Shown here: positions 49,788 through 58,540 of the stretch, piece by piece
Position numbering within the stretch: position 1 is the first letter of the stretch
Layout of the letters: the number at the start of each line of letters is the position of its first letter
Source of the DNA: Mesorhizobium shangrilense
GTDB lineage: Bacteria > Pseudomonadota > Alphaproteobacteria > Rhizobiales > Rhizobiaceae
Reading direction: 5' to 3'
Assembly (NCBI RefSeq): GCF_028826155.1
Contig: NZ_JAQGPN010000001.1
Coordinates: forward strand, 2,051,501-2,115,500
DNA: 64,000 nt
The notes under the pieces: model-generated
The model's input: only the letters and a program-made list of their open reading frames with translations
What the model was told of the DNA's origin: nothing
The model's database searches: none
Program-made: the position numbers and the translations under genes

Positions 49788-49858
49788 TATCCTGCAATCG
49801 CTCGACGGCATGGCCTCGATTGGCTACGGTGCAAACACATTCATTCGAGGGCCTAGCG

Positions 49859-50161
49859 ATGTCGTTCCTGAAGCGTTTGTTTGGACTTGGGGGCGATGCG
49901 TCCGAAGGCGAGGGCGCCTCGACCGGCGGCAAAGTCGCCAAGGAAGTCGAGCACAAGGGGTTTGTCGTGCGCGCAACCCCGTTCAAGGAAGGCGGTCAGT
50001 TCCAGACCTGCGGCACCGTCTCCAAGGAGGTTGGCGGCGTCGTGAAGGAGCACAGGTTCGTGCGGGCAGATCGCTTCGCGGGCCTGGAGGATGCCGTCGA
50101 AGTATCGATTCGAAAGGGCATTCAACTCATCGACGAGCAGGGCGAGCGACTGTTCAACTGA
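49859..50161 (+). CDS. HlyU-like protein (PF10115 type)
   Basis: 100 residues. The start MSFLKRLFGLGG is followed by a Gly/Ser linker and a compact domain EVEHKGFVVRATPFKEGGQFQTCGTVSKE...EHRFVRADRFAGLEDAVEVSIRKGIQLIDEQG, which matches the HlyU family. HlyU is a winged-helix regulator in Vibrio, but these short alphaproteobacterial proteins lack a visible DNA-binding helix, so the name may not reflect function. It converges with the TetR gene after 22 bases. Confidence 0.75.
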   Translation: MSFLKRLFGLGGDASEGEGASTGGKVAKEVEHKGFVVRATPFKEGGQFQTCGTVSKEVGGVVKEHRFVRADRFAGLEDAVEVSIRKGIQLIDEQGERLFN

Positions 50162-50183
50162 CCGGCCAGGCGGCGATCCTGCG

Positions 50184-50783
50184 TCATTTCCGATTTGCCA
50201 GGCCGTCGATCAGGGCGGCGAGCACGGCGCGGTAGTCAGCAGCGTCGCCCCCGGTTTCGATCGCCAGGGCCGCGCGGTCGAAGGCGGCTGACAGGAGAAG
50301 CGTGGTCGCCTCGACCGGCAGGTTCCGGGGCAAGGCTCCCGACTTCACGGCAAAGCCTATGCCCGCCCGCAGGGAGCGGGTAGCGTGGCGGTCGTCGATC
50401 TCGTCCATGCCGGCGCGGCCGAGCACGGCGGGGCCGTCGATCAGCAGAAGCCGCGTTCGGCCTGGCAGCGCCATGGCTTGCAGATAGGCGTCGCCGCCCT
50501 TGATCAGCGCCTCGCCGGCCGGCAAATCGTCGGGCGCGGCCCGGTCGATCTCGTCGGCGACCAGCGCGGCCTCGTTCTCGACCACAGCGCGAAACAGCGC
50601 CTGCTTGTCTGCGAAGTGGTGGTAGAGCGCGCCCCGCGTGACATTCGCGGCCGCCACGATCTCCGGCGTGCCGGTGTCGGCATAACCCTTTTCAATGAAG
50701 AGCTGCCTTGCAGCGCCCAGAAGGGCGGCGCGCGTGGCCTGCGTGCGTTCCTTGTTCGAGCGCCGTCCGGATTCCTGTTGCAT
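50184..50783 (-). CDS. TetR/AcrR family transcriptional regulator
   Basis: 199 residues. The N-terminal helix-turn-helix is clear: TRAALLGAARQLFIEKGYADTGTPEIVAAANVTRGALYHHFADKQALFRAV. The C-terminal part is a TetR ligand-binding domain with LIDGPAVLG. Start MQQESGRRSNKERT at 50783; the longer frame to 50855 passes through the operator DNA. Two matching 17-base palindromes lie between it and the divergent VOC gene, so it probably represses both. Ligand unknown. Confidence 0.92.
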   Translation of the reverse strand: MQQESGRRSNKERTQATRAALLGAARQLFIEKGYADTGTPEIVAAANVTRGALYHHFADKQALFRAVVENEAALVADEIDRAAPDDLPAGEALIKGGDAYLQAMALPGRTRLLLIDGPAVLGRAGMDEIDDRHATRSLRAGIGFAVKSGALPRNLPVEATTLLLSAAFDRAALAIETGGDAADYRAVLAALIDGLANRK

Positions 50784-50800
50784 ACATGCAGCCTGTATGT
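50784..50800. promoter_or_regulatory. TetR operator, proximal site
   Basis: ACATGCAGCCTGTATGT, an inverted repeat with one-base centre and one mismatched pair, directly abuts the TetR start codon. Confidence 0.8.
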
Positions 50801-50812
50801 TAATCACGAGAA

Positions 50813-50829
50813 ACATGCAGACTGTATGT
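50813..50829. promoter_or_regulatory. TetR operator, distal site
   Basis: ACATGCAGACTGTATGT differs from the first site only at the central base. The centres are 29 bases apart, close to three helical turns, and the site lies 24 bases before the VOC start. Confidence 0.8.
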
Positions 50830-50853
50830 CCATGAAGGAGGAAAGGGAACCCC

Positions 50854-51279
50854 ATGAAAACAACCAGCTACTACCCGGTCCTGATGAGCGACGACGTTGC
50901 GGGACAGGCGGCCTTCTACAAGCGGCATTTTGCATTTGAGGCGCTGTTCGAGAACGACTGGTATGCGCATCTGCGTTCGACCGAGGACATGAGCGTCAAC
51001 CTCGGCATCGTGCGCTGGGACCACGAGACGATCCCGGCAGGCAACCGGGCCAAGACGCAGGGCTTGCTGATCAATTTCGAGGTAAAGGACCCGGATGCCG
51101 TCTACGAGCGCGTACGGGCAGCCGGCTTGCCCATCCTGCTTTCGCTGCGCGACGAGGAATTTGGGCAGCGCCATTTCATCACGCGCGATCCGTGCGGCGT
51201 GCTGATCGACGTCATCAAGCCGATCAAGCCGAGCGCTGAGTTTTTGGCGCAGTATCAGGAGGGAACGGCGGCAGAGTAG
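50854..51279 (+). CDS. VOC family protein (glyoxalase/bleomycin resistance fold)
   Basis: 141 residues with two beta-alpha-beta-beta-beta units: [31 protein letters not shown] and a second half with [20 protein letters not shown] and [21 protein letters not shown] proteins are metal-dependent lyases, dioxygenases or binding proteins; the exact reaction is unknown. AAGGAGGAAAGGG precedes the ATG. It is divergent from the TetR gene and is the likely regulated target. Confidence 0.9.
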   Translation: MKTTSYYPVLMSDDVAGQAAFYKRHFAFEALFENDWYAHLRSTEDMSVNLGIVRWDHETIPAGNRAKTQGLLINFEVKDPDAVYERVRAAGLPILLSLRDEEFGQRHFITRDPCGVLIDVIKPIKPSAEFLAQYQEGTAAE

Positions 51280-51309
51280 GAAACGCGGGCCGGCAGGATG
51301 GAAGGCGCG

Positions 51310-51681
51310 TCATGCCGCTCGCGCGACGTCGCCCTTGAACAGGAGGGGCATCGCTTCGAGCTTGGAAACAGCATAGGCGATGCAGTCGCCAAAGTTGAGG
51401 GCTGCCGGGTGGCGGCCCTTGCCGTAGCGCAGGAATGCGGCTCGGGCGACCGCTGCATGGTCGGCCGTGAAAGGCAGGACAACCATGGACGTTCGGTTCA
51501 GGAACGCCTCCAGTTCGTCGAGGATTTCCGGAGATCCTGAGCCCACCAGCACCATGCTGGTTTCAAGGTGAGATGGCGCGGCAACGAAGCGCTGCTCCGC
51601 AGCGACGATTGCGTTGAGATAAATCATGCGGTCGGGTTCGGCGCGAAGGATCGCCACCAACGCCGAGGTGTCGACGATCAT
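51310..51681 (-). CDS. vapC: type II toxin VapC (PIN domain ribonuclease)
   Basis: 123 residues with the PIN fold: MIVDTSALVAILRAEPD (first acidic residue Asp4), ETSMVLV with Glu, and LNFGDCIAYAVSKLE with Asp, the four-acid site of VapC Mg-dependent RNases. The start overlaps the stop of the antitoxin by four bases (ATGA). As part of a toxin-antitoxin pair it cleaves RNA when freed. The GRHPAALNFGDC motif is typical of rhizobial VapC. Confidence 0.93.
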   Translation of the reverse strand: MIVDTSALVAILRAEPDRMIYLNAIVAAEQRFVAAPSHLETSMVLVGSGSPEILDELEAFLNRTSMVVLPFTADHAAVARAAFLRYGKGRHPAALNFGDCIAYAVSKLEAMPLLFKGDVARAA

Positions 51682-51941
51682 CTGGTCGGAGCCCCGAACT
51701 CGTCATAGCCGAGGATCTCGTCGTCGCTGAGATTCGAGGGGCGCACCAAAGCTGACGCGCGGTCGCTGATCTCCACGAGTTCGGCCAACAGGTCGCCGTC
51801 AGACTTTCTCGGAACCAGACGCTCGCGCTCCACTTCGCGGCGAAGGCTTTGGCGGATCGCCTCGGTTATGGACACCTGCCGGCGGCCCGCAAGCTCGCGC
51901 GCAAGCGCTTCCACTTCGTCATTCTTAATGGAAATGCCCAT
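51678..51941 (-). CDS. vapB: type II antitoxin VapB-like
   Basis: 87 residues. It starts MGISIKNDEVEALARELAGRRQVSITEAIRQSLRREVER, the PSK-type ribbon-helix-helix-like antitoxin domain (Rv0623 style), and ends in a toxin-binding tail with DEILGYDEFGAP. It is the first gene of the pair and should repress its own promoter. The start at 51941 is chosen by family length; the frame runs up to 52001. Confidence 0.9.
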   Translation of the reverse strand: MGISIKNDEVEALARELAGRRQVSITEAIRQSLRREVERERLVPRKSDGDLLAELVEISDRASALVRPSNLSDDEILGYDEFGAPTR

Positions 51942-52038
51942 TCTAGAAAACTCCGAGCAGTATAGAAGATAGGCGCGCTCTGAGTTGCTGTAAATGGTCA
52001 CGCGAGCGACTAGGCCCGCGGCCGCGTGGCGGTAGCCC

Positions 52039-52992
52039 TCAAGCGGTCCGCGCCTCCGGCACCACGGTCAGTTCGACTGCGGTTGAGCGGCGCAGGACCA
52101 GGCAACGCGTGTCGCGGCCGATGCGCGAGCCGTCGAGCAGGCGCACGAGGTCGTCGACGCCGGTCACGGGCTGACCGTCGATGGCGGCGATCACGTCGCC
52201 CTCATTGAGGCCGGCGCGGTCGGCGGGACTGCCTGGCTCTACCTTGCGCAGGCGGACTGCCGAGGTGGTGGCAAGGCCGGACATGAGGGCGGCGCGGCGG
52301 GGCAGGGCGACGGTGTCGGCCGAGACGCCGATGAAGGCGCGCCGTACCTTGCCGAAGCGGATGATCTCGGAGATGACGAAATTCGCCGTGTTGGAGGCGA
52401 CCGCGAAGGCGATGCCCTGCGCGCCGCGGATGACCGCGGTGTTGACGCCGATCACCTCGCCGGCGGACGAGACGAGAGGGCCGCCGGAATTGCCGGGATT
52501 GAGGGCGGCGTCGGTCTGGATGACGTCGTCGATCAGGCGGCCGGTGGCGGAGCGCATGGAGCGGCCGAGAGCCGAGACGACGCCGGCGGTGACGGTCCAT
52601 TCGAAGCCGAGCGGGTTGCCGATGGCGATGGCGATCTGGCCGCGGCGCAGGAGTTTTGAATTGCCGAGCGGCGCAAAGTCCGGAAAGCTTGCATGGGAGC
52701 GGACGAGGGCGAGGTCGGTGTCGGGATCGCGCCCAAGAACGCGGCCCTCGGCATGGACGCCGTTCGGTATCGCGATGCGCACCGAGGTTGCATCGCCGAC
52801 TACATGGCTGTTGGTCACGATCAGGCCGTCCGGCGAGATGATGAAGCCGGACCCCTGGCCGGCGCGCGGCTGCGAAATCTCGATGCGGCAGACGGCGGGA
52901 CCGATGCGGTCGACGGCGTCCGCGACGCTGGCGGAGTAGGCGTCGAGAAGCGCTGCGTCGTCCGACGTCATTTTTTCGGCGGCGACACTCAT
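52039..52992 (-). CDS. S1C (HtrA-like) serine protease with PDZ domain
   Basis: 317 residues: trypsin-like domain with catalytic His63 (VTNSHVVGD), Asp93 (DPDTDLALV) and Ser169 (LNPGNSGGP), then one PDZ domain (about 215-305, with GSPADRAGLNEGDVIAAIDGQPV). All three catalytic residues are present, so it is likely active. Unlike DegP it has no signal peptide or membrane helix, so it may act in the cytoplasm or leave by another route. It is divergent from a dead paralogue. Confidence 0.9.
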   Translation of the reverse strand: MSVAAEKMTSDDAALLDAYSASVADAVDRIGPAVCRIEISQPRAGQGSGFIISPDGLIVTNSHVVGDATSVRIAIPNGVHAEGRVLGRDPDTDLALVRSHASFPDFAPLGNSKLLRRGQIAIAIGNPLGFEWTVTAGVVSALGRSMRSATGRLIDDVIQTDAALNPGNSGGPLVSSAGEVIGVNTAVIRGAQGIAFAVASNTANFVISEIIRFGKVRRAFIGVSADTVALPRRAALMSGLATTSAVRLRKVEPGSPADRAGLNEGDVIAAIDGQPVTGVDDLVRLLDGSRIGRDTRCLVLRRSTAVELTVVPEARTA

Positions 52993-53256
52993 CCCTGTCT
53001 CTCCTTGGGTGGCGGCGTTGCGAGATTGAATCGCGTAGCGCGTCCATCCCCTTGTTTAGCCGCGCGAATTTCCCTGTCGCCCGACCGTGGCGGTCGTGGG
53101 TGCGGCAGCGCGCGGCGATGCCTATATGTGGAGAGCCGTCGGGCCTGGCTGCGACCTCGCCAGATGGGCAGCCGCACGCTCGACTAGCCGTCAGGCGAGT
53201 AGGAAGCGACGACAGAAACCGCAATATCCGGGCATGCAGCAACCCGGGAGAGTTTC
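52993..53256. other. divergent region between the two S1C-type genes
   Basis: 264 bases carrying the promoters of both protease-like genes by position. No palindrome or extra gene stands out. Confidence 0.35.
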
Positions 53257-54126
53257 ATGAGCGCCCTTGATCTCAGCGCCTTTTCGGATGCCGTCGCAGA
53301 CATCGCCGAGAAGGCCGCCGCAGCCACCGCCAGTCTTGCGCGCGGGCACCACACGGCCAGCGCCTTTCACTGGCGCGACGGACTTTTCGTGACCGCCGAG
53401 GAGGCGGTCGAAGACGACGAAACGCTCGATCTCATCCTGGCGTCGGGCGCGCAGGTCAAGGCGGAGCTTGCCGGTCGCGATCCCTCCACCGGCGTAGCGC
53501 TGATCCGCACGACAGGCAGCGATGGCATCCCGACATTCGAGATGGCGGGTCCGCCGCGCGTGGGTTCGCTGGCGATCGCCGTCGGGCAGGCCTGGGACGC
53601 ACGGCTGGCAAGCCTCGGGACCGTCGGTCTCGTCGGGCCCGCATGGCGGTCGATGCGCGGCGGGGAGATCGCGCGCCGCATCAATCTTTCGGTGACGGCC
53701 GGCGGACGGTTTGAGGGCGGGCCGGTGCTGGATGCGAGGGGGGCGCTGCTCGGCATGCTCCTGTTCGGTCCGCGGCGGCGCGTGCTGGTCATGCCGCACG
53801 AGAACATCGCAAATGCGGTCGCGGCCCTCGACAGCAAGGGACACGTGGCGCGGGGCTATCTTGGGGCCAGCCTGCATCCGATGCGCGGCGCCGGCATGCA
53901 GGGCGCGATGGTGATGAGCCTCGACGACGACGGGCCGGCCAAGGCTGCCGGCATCCAGCTCGGCGATATCATCGTGGCCTGGGACGGCGAGGAGGTGAGC
54001 GGGCCGCGCGAGCTGCTGCGGCGTCTGGGGCCGCCAAGCGCCGGCAGGACGGTGACGCTCGGCATCGTGCGGGGCGGGGAGCCGCGCGACGTGACAGTCG
54101 CGGTCGGCGAGAAACCGCTGGCGTGA
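53257..54126 (+). CDS. catalytically dead S1C-type protease paralogue with PDZ domain
   Basis: 289 residues laid out like the S1C protease next door: trypsin-like fold, then PDZ (GYLGASLHPM...DDGPAKAAGIQLGDIIVAWDGEEVSGPREL). Each catalytic position is replaced: FVTAEEAV has Glu49 where His is expected, DPSTGVALI has Gly79 for Asp, and RFEGGPVLD has Glu153 for Ser. The frame is intact with normal codon use, so it is a maintained pseudoenzyme, not a decaying gene. The LuxR-type gene follows seven bases later in the same operon. A scaffold or substrate-sensing role is inferred. Confidence 0.85.
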   Translation: MSALDLSAFSDAVADIAEKAAAATASLARGHHTASAFHWRDGLFVTAEEAVEDDETLDLILASGAQVKAELAGRDPSTGVALIRTTGSDGIPTFEMAGPPRVGSLAIAVGQAWDARLASLGTVGLVGPAWRSMRGGEIARRINLSVTAGGRFEGGPVLDARGALLGMLLFGPRRRVLVMPHENIANAVAALDSKGHVARGYLGASLHPMRGAGMQGAMVMSLDDDGPAKAAGIQLGDIIVAWDGEEVSGPRELLRRLGPPSAGRTVTLGIVRGGEPRDVTVAVGEKPLA

Positions 54127-54133
54127 GCGCTGA

Positions 54134-54691
54134 ATGCCGGACCGCACCATCGTTCTTCTCGCAATTCAGGACAGCGTCCGCGCCGAACGGCTGGCTGCGG
54201 CGATGGAAGCGGACGGCGACTTTCTGACGACGGTCGATGCAATCGCCGACAGCGCCGACGTGATCGTCATGGAAGCCGTCGAGGATGGGTCGCTGCGCAT
54301 CTCGGCCGGAGCGGACGGCGGGGAGGGCGAGGCGGAGGCGGTGCTGCCCGCCAGGGTCGAGGATGCGGTTGTCGTCGCGGCGGTGCGGCTGGTGGCGGCA
54401 GGTTTTGACGTGTCCCCGGCCGCAAGGCGCAATGGACCGGATGACGGGCCGCTGGCCATGGCGGTCGACAATGCCGGATCCACGCGGCCGCGGACGGCGC
54501 TCTCGGCGCGCGAACTCGAAGTGCTGGCGCTGCTCGCCGACGGTGCGCCCAACAAGGTGATCGCCCGCCGGCTCGACATCTCGGTCCACACGGCGAAGTT
54601 CCATGTCGCGTCCCTGCTGACGAAGCTCGGCGCGGTTAACCGGACCGACGCCATCGTCATCGCGATGCGGGAGGGGCTGGTGCCGGTGTGA
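54134..54691 (+). CDS. LuxR-type regulator with degenerate receiver-like domain
   Basis: 185 residues. The C-terminus is a clear LuxR/NarL helix-turn-helix: LSARELEVLALLADGAPNKVIARRLDISVHTAKFHVASLLTKLGAVNRTDAI. The N-terminal 110 residues have a short receiver-like fold (TIVLLAIQDSVRAERLAAAM...DVIVMEAVEDG), but the acidic pair and phospho-Asp are not in place (Glu in VIVMEA). It may respond to protein contact or protein level rather than phosphorylation. It lies seven bases after the dead protease gene, suggesting that the two work together. Confidence 0.8.
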   Translation: MPDRTIVLLAIQDSVRAERLAAAMEADGDFLTTVDAIADSADVIVMEAVEDGSLRISAGADGGEGEAEAVLPARVEDAVVVAAVRLVAAGFDVSPAARRNGPDDGPLAMAVDNAGSTRPRTALSARELEVLALLADGAPNKVIARRLDISVHTAKFHVASLLTKLGAVNRTDAIVIAMREGLVPV

Positions 54692-54772
54692 TCGCGTTGC
54701 GTCCCCCATACCCAACTTGAATCCCGACCTGTGACAGGCGAGGATCGCCAAAAGTCATGAGAGAGGGCTGCC

Positions 54773-55639
54773 ATGTCGCTCAAGGGCAAAACGCTTTTCA
54801 TTTCCGGAGGCTCGCGCGGCATCGGTCTCGCCATCGCGCTGCGGGCTGCGCGCGACGGCGCAAACGTCACCATCGCGGCCAAGACGGCGGAGCCTCACCC
54901 GAAGCTGCCGGGCACGATCTACACTGCGGCCGAGGAGATCGAGAAAGCCGGCGGCAAGGCGCTGCCGGTGCTCTGCGACATCCGCGAGGAGGGCCAGGTG
55001 GCCGAGGCGGTGGAGAAGACCGTAGCCGCGTTCGGCGGCATCGACGTCTGCGTCAACAACGCCAGCGCCATCCAACTGACCGGCACCCTGCAGACCGACA
55101 TGAAGCGTTTCGACCTGATGCACCAGATCAATACGCGCGGAACGTTCCTCGTCTCCAAAATGTGCATTTCACACCTGAAGTTGGCGGAAAATCCTCACAT
55201 TTTGAATCTGGCGCCGCCGCTCGACATGGAGGCCAAGTGGTTCAAGCACCACGTCGCCTACACCATGGCGAAGTTCGGCATGTCGATGTGCACGCTGGGC
55301 ATGAGCGCCGAGTTCGCCAAGGACGGCATCGCCGTCAACTCGCTGTGGCCGCTGACAGCGATCGATACGGCGGCGGTCCGCAACCTTCTGGGCGGCGACG
55401 CGGTGGCGGCGCAGAGCCGTTCGGCCGACATCATGGCCGATGCCGCCCATGCGATCGTGAGCCGGCCATCCCGAGAGGCGACCGGCAATTTCTATATCGA
55501 CGAAGAGGTGCTGCGCGCCGAGGGCGTCACCGATTTTTCGAAGTACGCGCCAGGCGCAACGGGTCCGCTCGCCGGGGATTTTTTCGTGCCGGACGAGGTG
55601 TTTGCGCGCAGCGGGACACAGGTGAAAGGGCTGTTCTAG
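54773..55639 (+). CDS. SDR family oxidoreductase (HSDL2-like)
   Basis: 288 residues of Rossmann fold. Cofactor motif SGGSRGIGLAIAL, structural NNAS at 95-98, and the YxxxK dyad as Tyr163 and Lys167 in AYTMAKFG. The segment ENPHILNLAPPLDM resembles HSDL2-type dehydrogenases, in which a Ser usually stands where Ala147 is. Substrate unknown, perhaps an acyl or hydroxyl compound. GAGAGGG precedes the ATG. Confidence 0.88.
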   Translation: MSLKGKTLFISGGSRGIGLAIALRAARDGANVTIAAKTAEPHPKLPGTIYTAAEEIEKAGGKALPVLCDIREEGQVAEAVEKTVAAFGGIDVCVNNASAIQLTGTLQTDMKRFDLMHQINTRGTFLVSKMCISHLKLAENPHILNLAPPLDMEAKWFKHHVAYTMAKFGMSMCTLGMSAEFAKDGIAVNSLWPLTAIDTAAVRNLLGGDAVAAQSRSADIMADAAHAIVSRPSREATGNFYIDEEVLRAEGVTDFSKYAPGATGPLAGDFFVPDEVFARSGTQVKGLF

Positions 55640-55684
55640 GAGGCCGCCCCCAGGATGCGGGGAGTCTGCGTCTGAACGGACAGC

Positions 55685-56218
55685 CTACAGGCCCGGCTCC
55701 TGAGCCTCTTTCTCCTTGCCGGCCTTGCTGAGGCCGGTGACGCGGTCGATGTAGGCGAGGATCAGCGCCGACACGACGAAGGCAAGATGCATGATGGTCA
55801 TCCACATCAGCTGCGCGTCGGTATAGGTGTTGGCGTTCAGGAACACCTGCAGCAGGTGGATCGAGGAGATCGCCACGATGGTGGAGGCGACCTTCACCTT
55901 CAGCGACCCCACATCGATCGTCCCCAGCCAGTGGATCTCGCCATCGTGGTTGTCGAAGCGGCTGACGAAATTCTCGTAGCCCGAGATGATGACCATCACC
56001 ACCAGTGACGCGACCAGCGCGGCGTCGATCAGGCCGAGCATCTTCAGGATGGTGTCGGTGTCGTCGAGGATGAGAACCGTGGTGGCGAACTCGACAAGCT
56101 TCTTGCCGAAGGAGAGGCCGTAGATCGCCAGCGCCACGCCAAGCCCCACATAGAAGACGACCAGCAGCCAGCGCGAGGCGAGAATGACGGATTCGATGGC
56201 GAGTTCGAGGCGCTTCAT
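55685..56218 (-). CDS. YqhA family (UPF0114/TIGR00645) membrane protein
   Basis: 177 residues with three to four membrane helices. The conserved start MKRLELAIESVILASRWLLVVFYVGLGVALAIYGLSFGKKL and the later DNHDGEIHWLGTIDVGSLKVKVASTIVAISSIHLL identify UPF0114, a family of unknown function. GGAG lies seven bases before the ATG. The longer frame to 56275 is not conserved. Confidence 0.92.
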   Translation of the reverse strand: MKRLELAIESVILASRWLLVVFYVGLGVALAIYGLSFGKKLVEFATTVLILDDTDTILKMLGLIDAALVASLVVMVIISGYENFVSRFDNHDGEIHWLGTIDVGSLKVKVASTIVAISSIHLLQVFLNANTYTDAQLMWMTIMHLAFVVSALILAYIDRVTGLSKAGKEKEAQEPGL

Positions 56219-56290
56219 ACAATCTCCACAGGGCGATTCCGCCGGCGTTCTTCCATCGGGAATGTGATTTTTCAAGAGAGGCGGACAACA

Positions 56291-56319
56291 AAAACCGGTC
56301 GGCAGGCCGCCGACCGGTT
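56291..56319 (-). terminator. Rho-independent terminator of the OmpA-family gene
   Basis: AACCGGTCGGC pairs with GCCGACCGGTT; on the minus strand TTTTTG follows the stem, 57 bases after the OmpA stop. T-rich DNA is present on the other side too. Confidence 0.85.
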
Positions 56320-56376
56320 GGTTTTTCGAGCCTTTGCGCGGAGCCGGTCTAATGCCGGCAGGCGCGGGCGCCAGCG

Positions 56377-58347
56377 TTAGTCCGCCTTCGCCACGGGCGC
56401 GACGAGCGGCGTGATGCGCCGGATGGCCACGCGCCGGTTCTCCCGCTCCTGTGCCTGCGTGCGCACCTTGAGATACTGCTCGCCATAGCCCTGCGTCGCC
56501 AGGTTCTCCGGCGGGATGCCGAAGACATTGGTCAGCGCCTCGGCGACGGCCTCCGCGCGCCGGTCTGACAGCGCAAGGTTGGCGAGGTCGCTGCCGACCG
56601 CGTCGGTGTGGCCCTCGACCAGGAAGGTCTCCGCAGGGCTATCCTTAAGCATTCGTTCCATTGCCTGCGCGACGCCCTCAAGCCTCTGCACCTCGCTCTC
56701 CGCGATCGACGCCGAGCCGAACTCGAAGGTGATGGTGTCGAGGTCGACACGCCGCGTCTTGTCGCGCACGCGTGCCGAGCGCTTCACTTCCTCGATGGAA
56801 TAGAGACGCTCGACGCGTTCCACCGGGGGCTGATCGAGGAACTCGTAGTAGCGGTCGGGATCCTCGACGCCGCCGGCGTCGAGAATGTATTCCTCGACGG
56901 GGATGACAAGCTGCATCGGCGGCAGATCGAGGCCCGGATCATGCCAGATGCCGTCGTCCTCGTAGCGGTCGTCGTCGACATAGGCGAGGACGTATTCGGT
57001 GCCGTCGGGCGCGATCCGTGAGCGACGGACGACGTCGCCATAGCGGTTGCGGATGGTCACAACCTGGAAGCCGTTTTCGCGGACCACCGTCTCACGGGTG
57101 CGGCCGCGCGGCAGATCCTCATAGTAGACCTCGCGCGCGCCGCGCGTCAGACGCGGCCGGTCGTTGCTTTCCACGATGACCTGGTTGTTGACCTCGATGA
57201 CGACGCGGTCGCCGATCTCCCGCACCACCTCGACGCCCTGACGCCGCTCCTGTGCGCGGAAGTCCGGCGCGCGCTCGATGCGCGTTCCTTCTTCCGCGGT
57301 GACGGGGCGGATCTCGATGGGGGCTACCTGCTGTTGGGCTGCCCGATCGTCGGCCGGCGGCGGACCGGCAGGCTCGGCAGGAACAGGATGTGCCGCTTGC
57401 GTGCCGTCCGGCTGGGCCGGCTGTTGCGGCTGCGCGGCCTGACCCGGCTGCTGAGCGCCTTCCGTCGGAGCGCCCTCTGTCGGAGCCGGCGCCGGCTGCT
57501 GCTTCTGGCTGTCCAGGACCGGAGCAGCGTTTTCGGGCAGAGGCGCCTGACCGGACTGATCGCCAGGGGCGGGCGCCTGGTCGGAAGCGGGAGGCTGCCC
57601 CTCGGCGGGAGCCTGTTCAGGTGTTGGCGCTGCCTCGGTGGGCGGCTGCTCCGGCGCGGGCGCGTTCTCGGGAGCCTGAGGCTGCTCTGCCTCTGCCGGC
57701 GCCTGCTCCTCGGCGGGCGGCTGCCCCGGCGCAGGCGCGTTCTCGGGAGCCTGAGGCTGTTCGGCCTCCGCCGGAGCCTGCTCCTCGGCGGGTGCCTGCT
57801 CTGGCGCAGGCGCGTTCTCGGGAGCCTGAGGCTGCTCGGCCTCTGCCGGAGCCTGCTGCTCGGCGGGCGGCTGCTCGGGCGCAGGAATTTCCTCGGGAGC
57901 CTGAGGCTGCTCGGCCTCTGTCGGAGCCTGCTGCTCGGCGGGTGCCTGCTCTGGCGAAGGCGCGTTCTCGGGCGCCTGAGGCTGTTCGGCCTCTGCGGGA
58001 GCCTGCTCTTCCGCCGGAGCCCGCTCCGGGGCGGGCGCTTCCTCGGGAACTGGAGGTTGCTCGGCCTGCGGCTGCTGCGCCGGGGCCTGCTCCTCGGCTG
58101 GAGGCTGTTCGGGCGCGGGCGCTTCGGCAGGGGGTGCTTCCTGCTGCTCCTCTTCCTGCTGCTGTTGCTTGCGTTTCAGCAGTTCTTCCTCGGTGGGCTG
58201 ATCCTGCGCAAGGATGACGGGCGCACGCGCCGCTGCCTCTTGCTCGGGCAGCACGCGCTGCTGGAAGGCCCCGGCGCTGCCGAGCGGCATGGACGCCATC
58301 AGCAGTGCAAGAGCGGTTCCTGCCCAGATCTTGGGGTGGCCTGTCAT
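56377..58347 (-). CDS. OmpA family protein with Pro/Glu/Ala tandem repeats
   Basis: 656 residues. Signal peptide (about 1-27), then a Gln/Glu-rich stretch, then a long Pro/Glu/Ala/Gln tail with five 25-residue repeats (residues 113-237). A middle beta region (about 335-510) has [19 protein letters not shown] and [19 protein letters not shown]. The C-terminal OmpA domain has [17 protein letters not shown] and [25 protein letters not shown], which binds peptidoglycan through Asp/Arg. The repeat arm could span the periplasm between wall and outer membrane. A terminator follows. Confidence 0.9.
   Translation of the reverse strand: MTGHPKIWAGTALALLMASMPLGSAGAFQQRVLPEQEAAARAPVILAQDQPTEEELLKRKQQQQEEEQQEAPPAEAPAPEQPPAEEQAPAQQPQAEQPPVPEEAPAPERAPAEEQAPAEAEQPQAPENAPSPEQAPAEQQAPTEAEQPQAPEEIPAPEQPPAEQQAPAEAEQPQAPENAPAPEQAPAEEQAPAEAEQPQAPENAPAPGQPPAEEQAPAEAEQPQAPENAPAPEQPPTEAAPTPEQAPAEGQPPASDQAPAPGDQSGQAPLPENAAPVLDSQKQQPAPAPTEGAPTEGAQQPGQAAQPQQPAQPDGTQAAHPVPAEPAGPPPADDRAAQQQVAPIEIRPVTAEEGTRIERAPDFRAQERRQGVEVVREIGDRVVIEVNNQVIVESNDRPRLTRGAREVYYEDLPRGRTRETVVRENGFQVVTIRNRYGDVVRRSRIAPDGTEYVLAYVDDDRYEDDGIWHDPGLDLPPMQLVIPVEEYILDAGGVEDPDRYYEFLDQPPVERVERLYSIEEVKRSARVRDKTRRVDLDTITFEFGSASIAESEVQRLEGVAQAMERMLKDSPAETFLVEGHTDAVGSDLANLALSDRRAEAVAEALTNVFGIPPENLATQGYGEQYLKVRTQAQERENRRVAIRRITPLVAPVAKAD
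57637..58011. repeat. 75-bp coding tandem repeats in the OmpA gene
   Basis: Five in-frame copies of a 25-residue unit of type [20 protein letters not shown] plus EQAPA. Copies differ at a few residues, such as NAPSP and EIPAP. The length could vary between strains by slippage or recombination. Confidence 0.85.
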
Positions 58348-58540
58348 CCAATTCTCCTGTCATTCCAATCAGTCCCATCCGGCACGCAAACTTCCCTCGC
58401 AGGGGTTTGGTTCCGATCGGGGAGGATTGTCCGCCCAGGTGGCGTTTGCCCGGCGGCATCGTGTCGGGAAGATGACGCGGGGGTTCTATCCCCGGTGCAT
58501 GGGCATTGACGCGAGCGCCCGGGAGGTCCAGAGCACGCCG

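Noticed and set aside
57637..58011. CRISPR array
   Set aside because: The regular 75-bp repeats are in frame within the OmpA gene and have no unique spacers. No CRISPR array was seen in the window.
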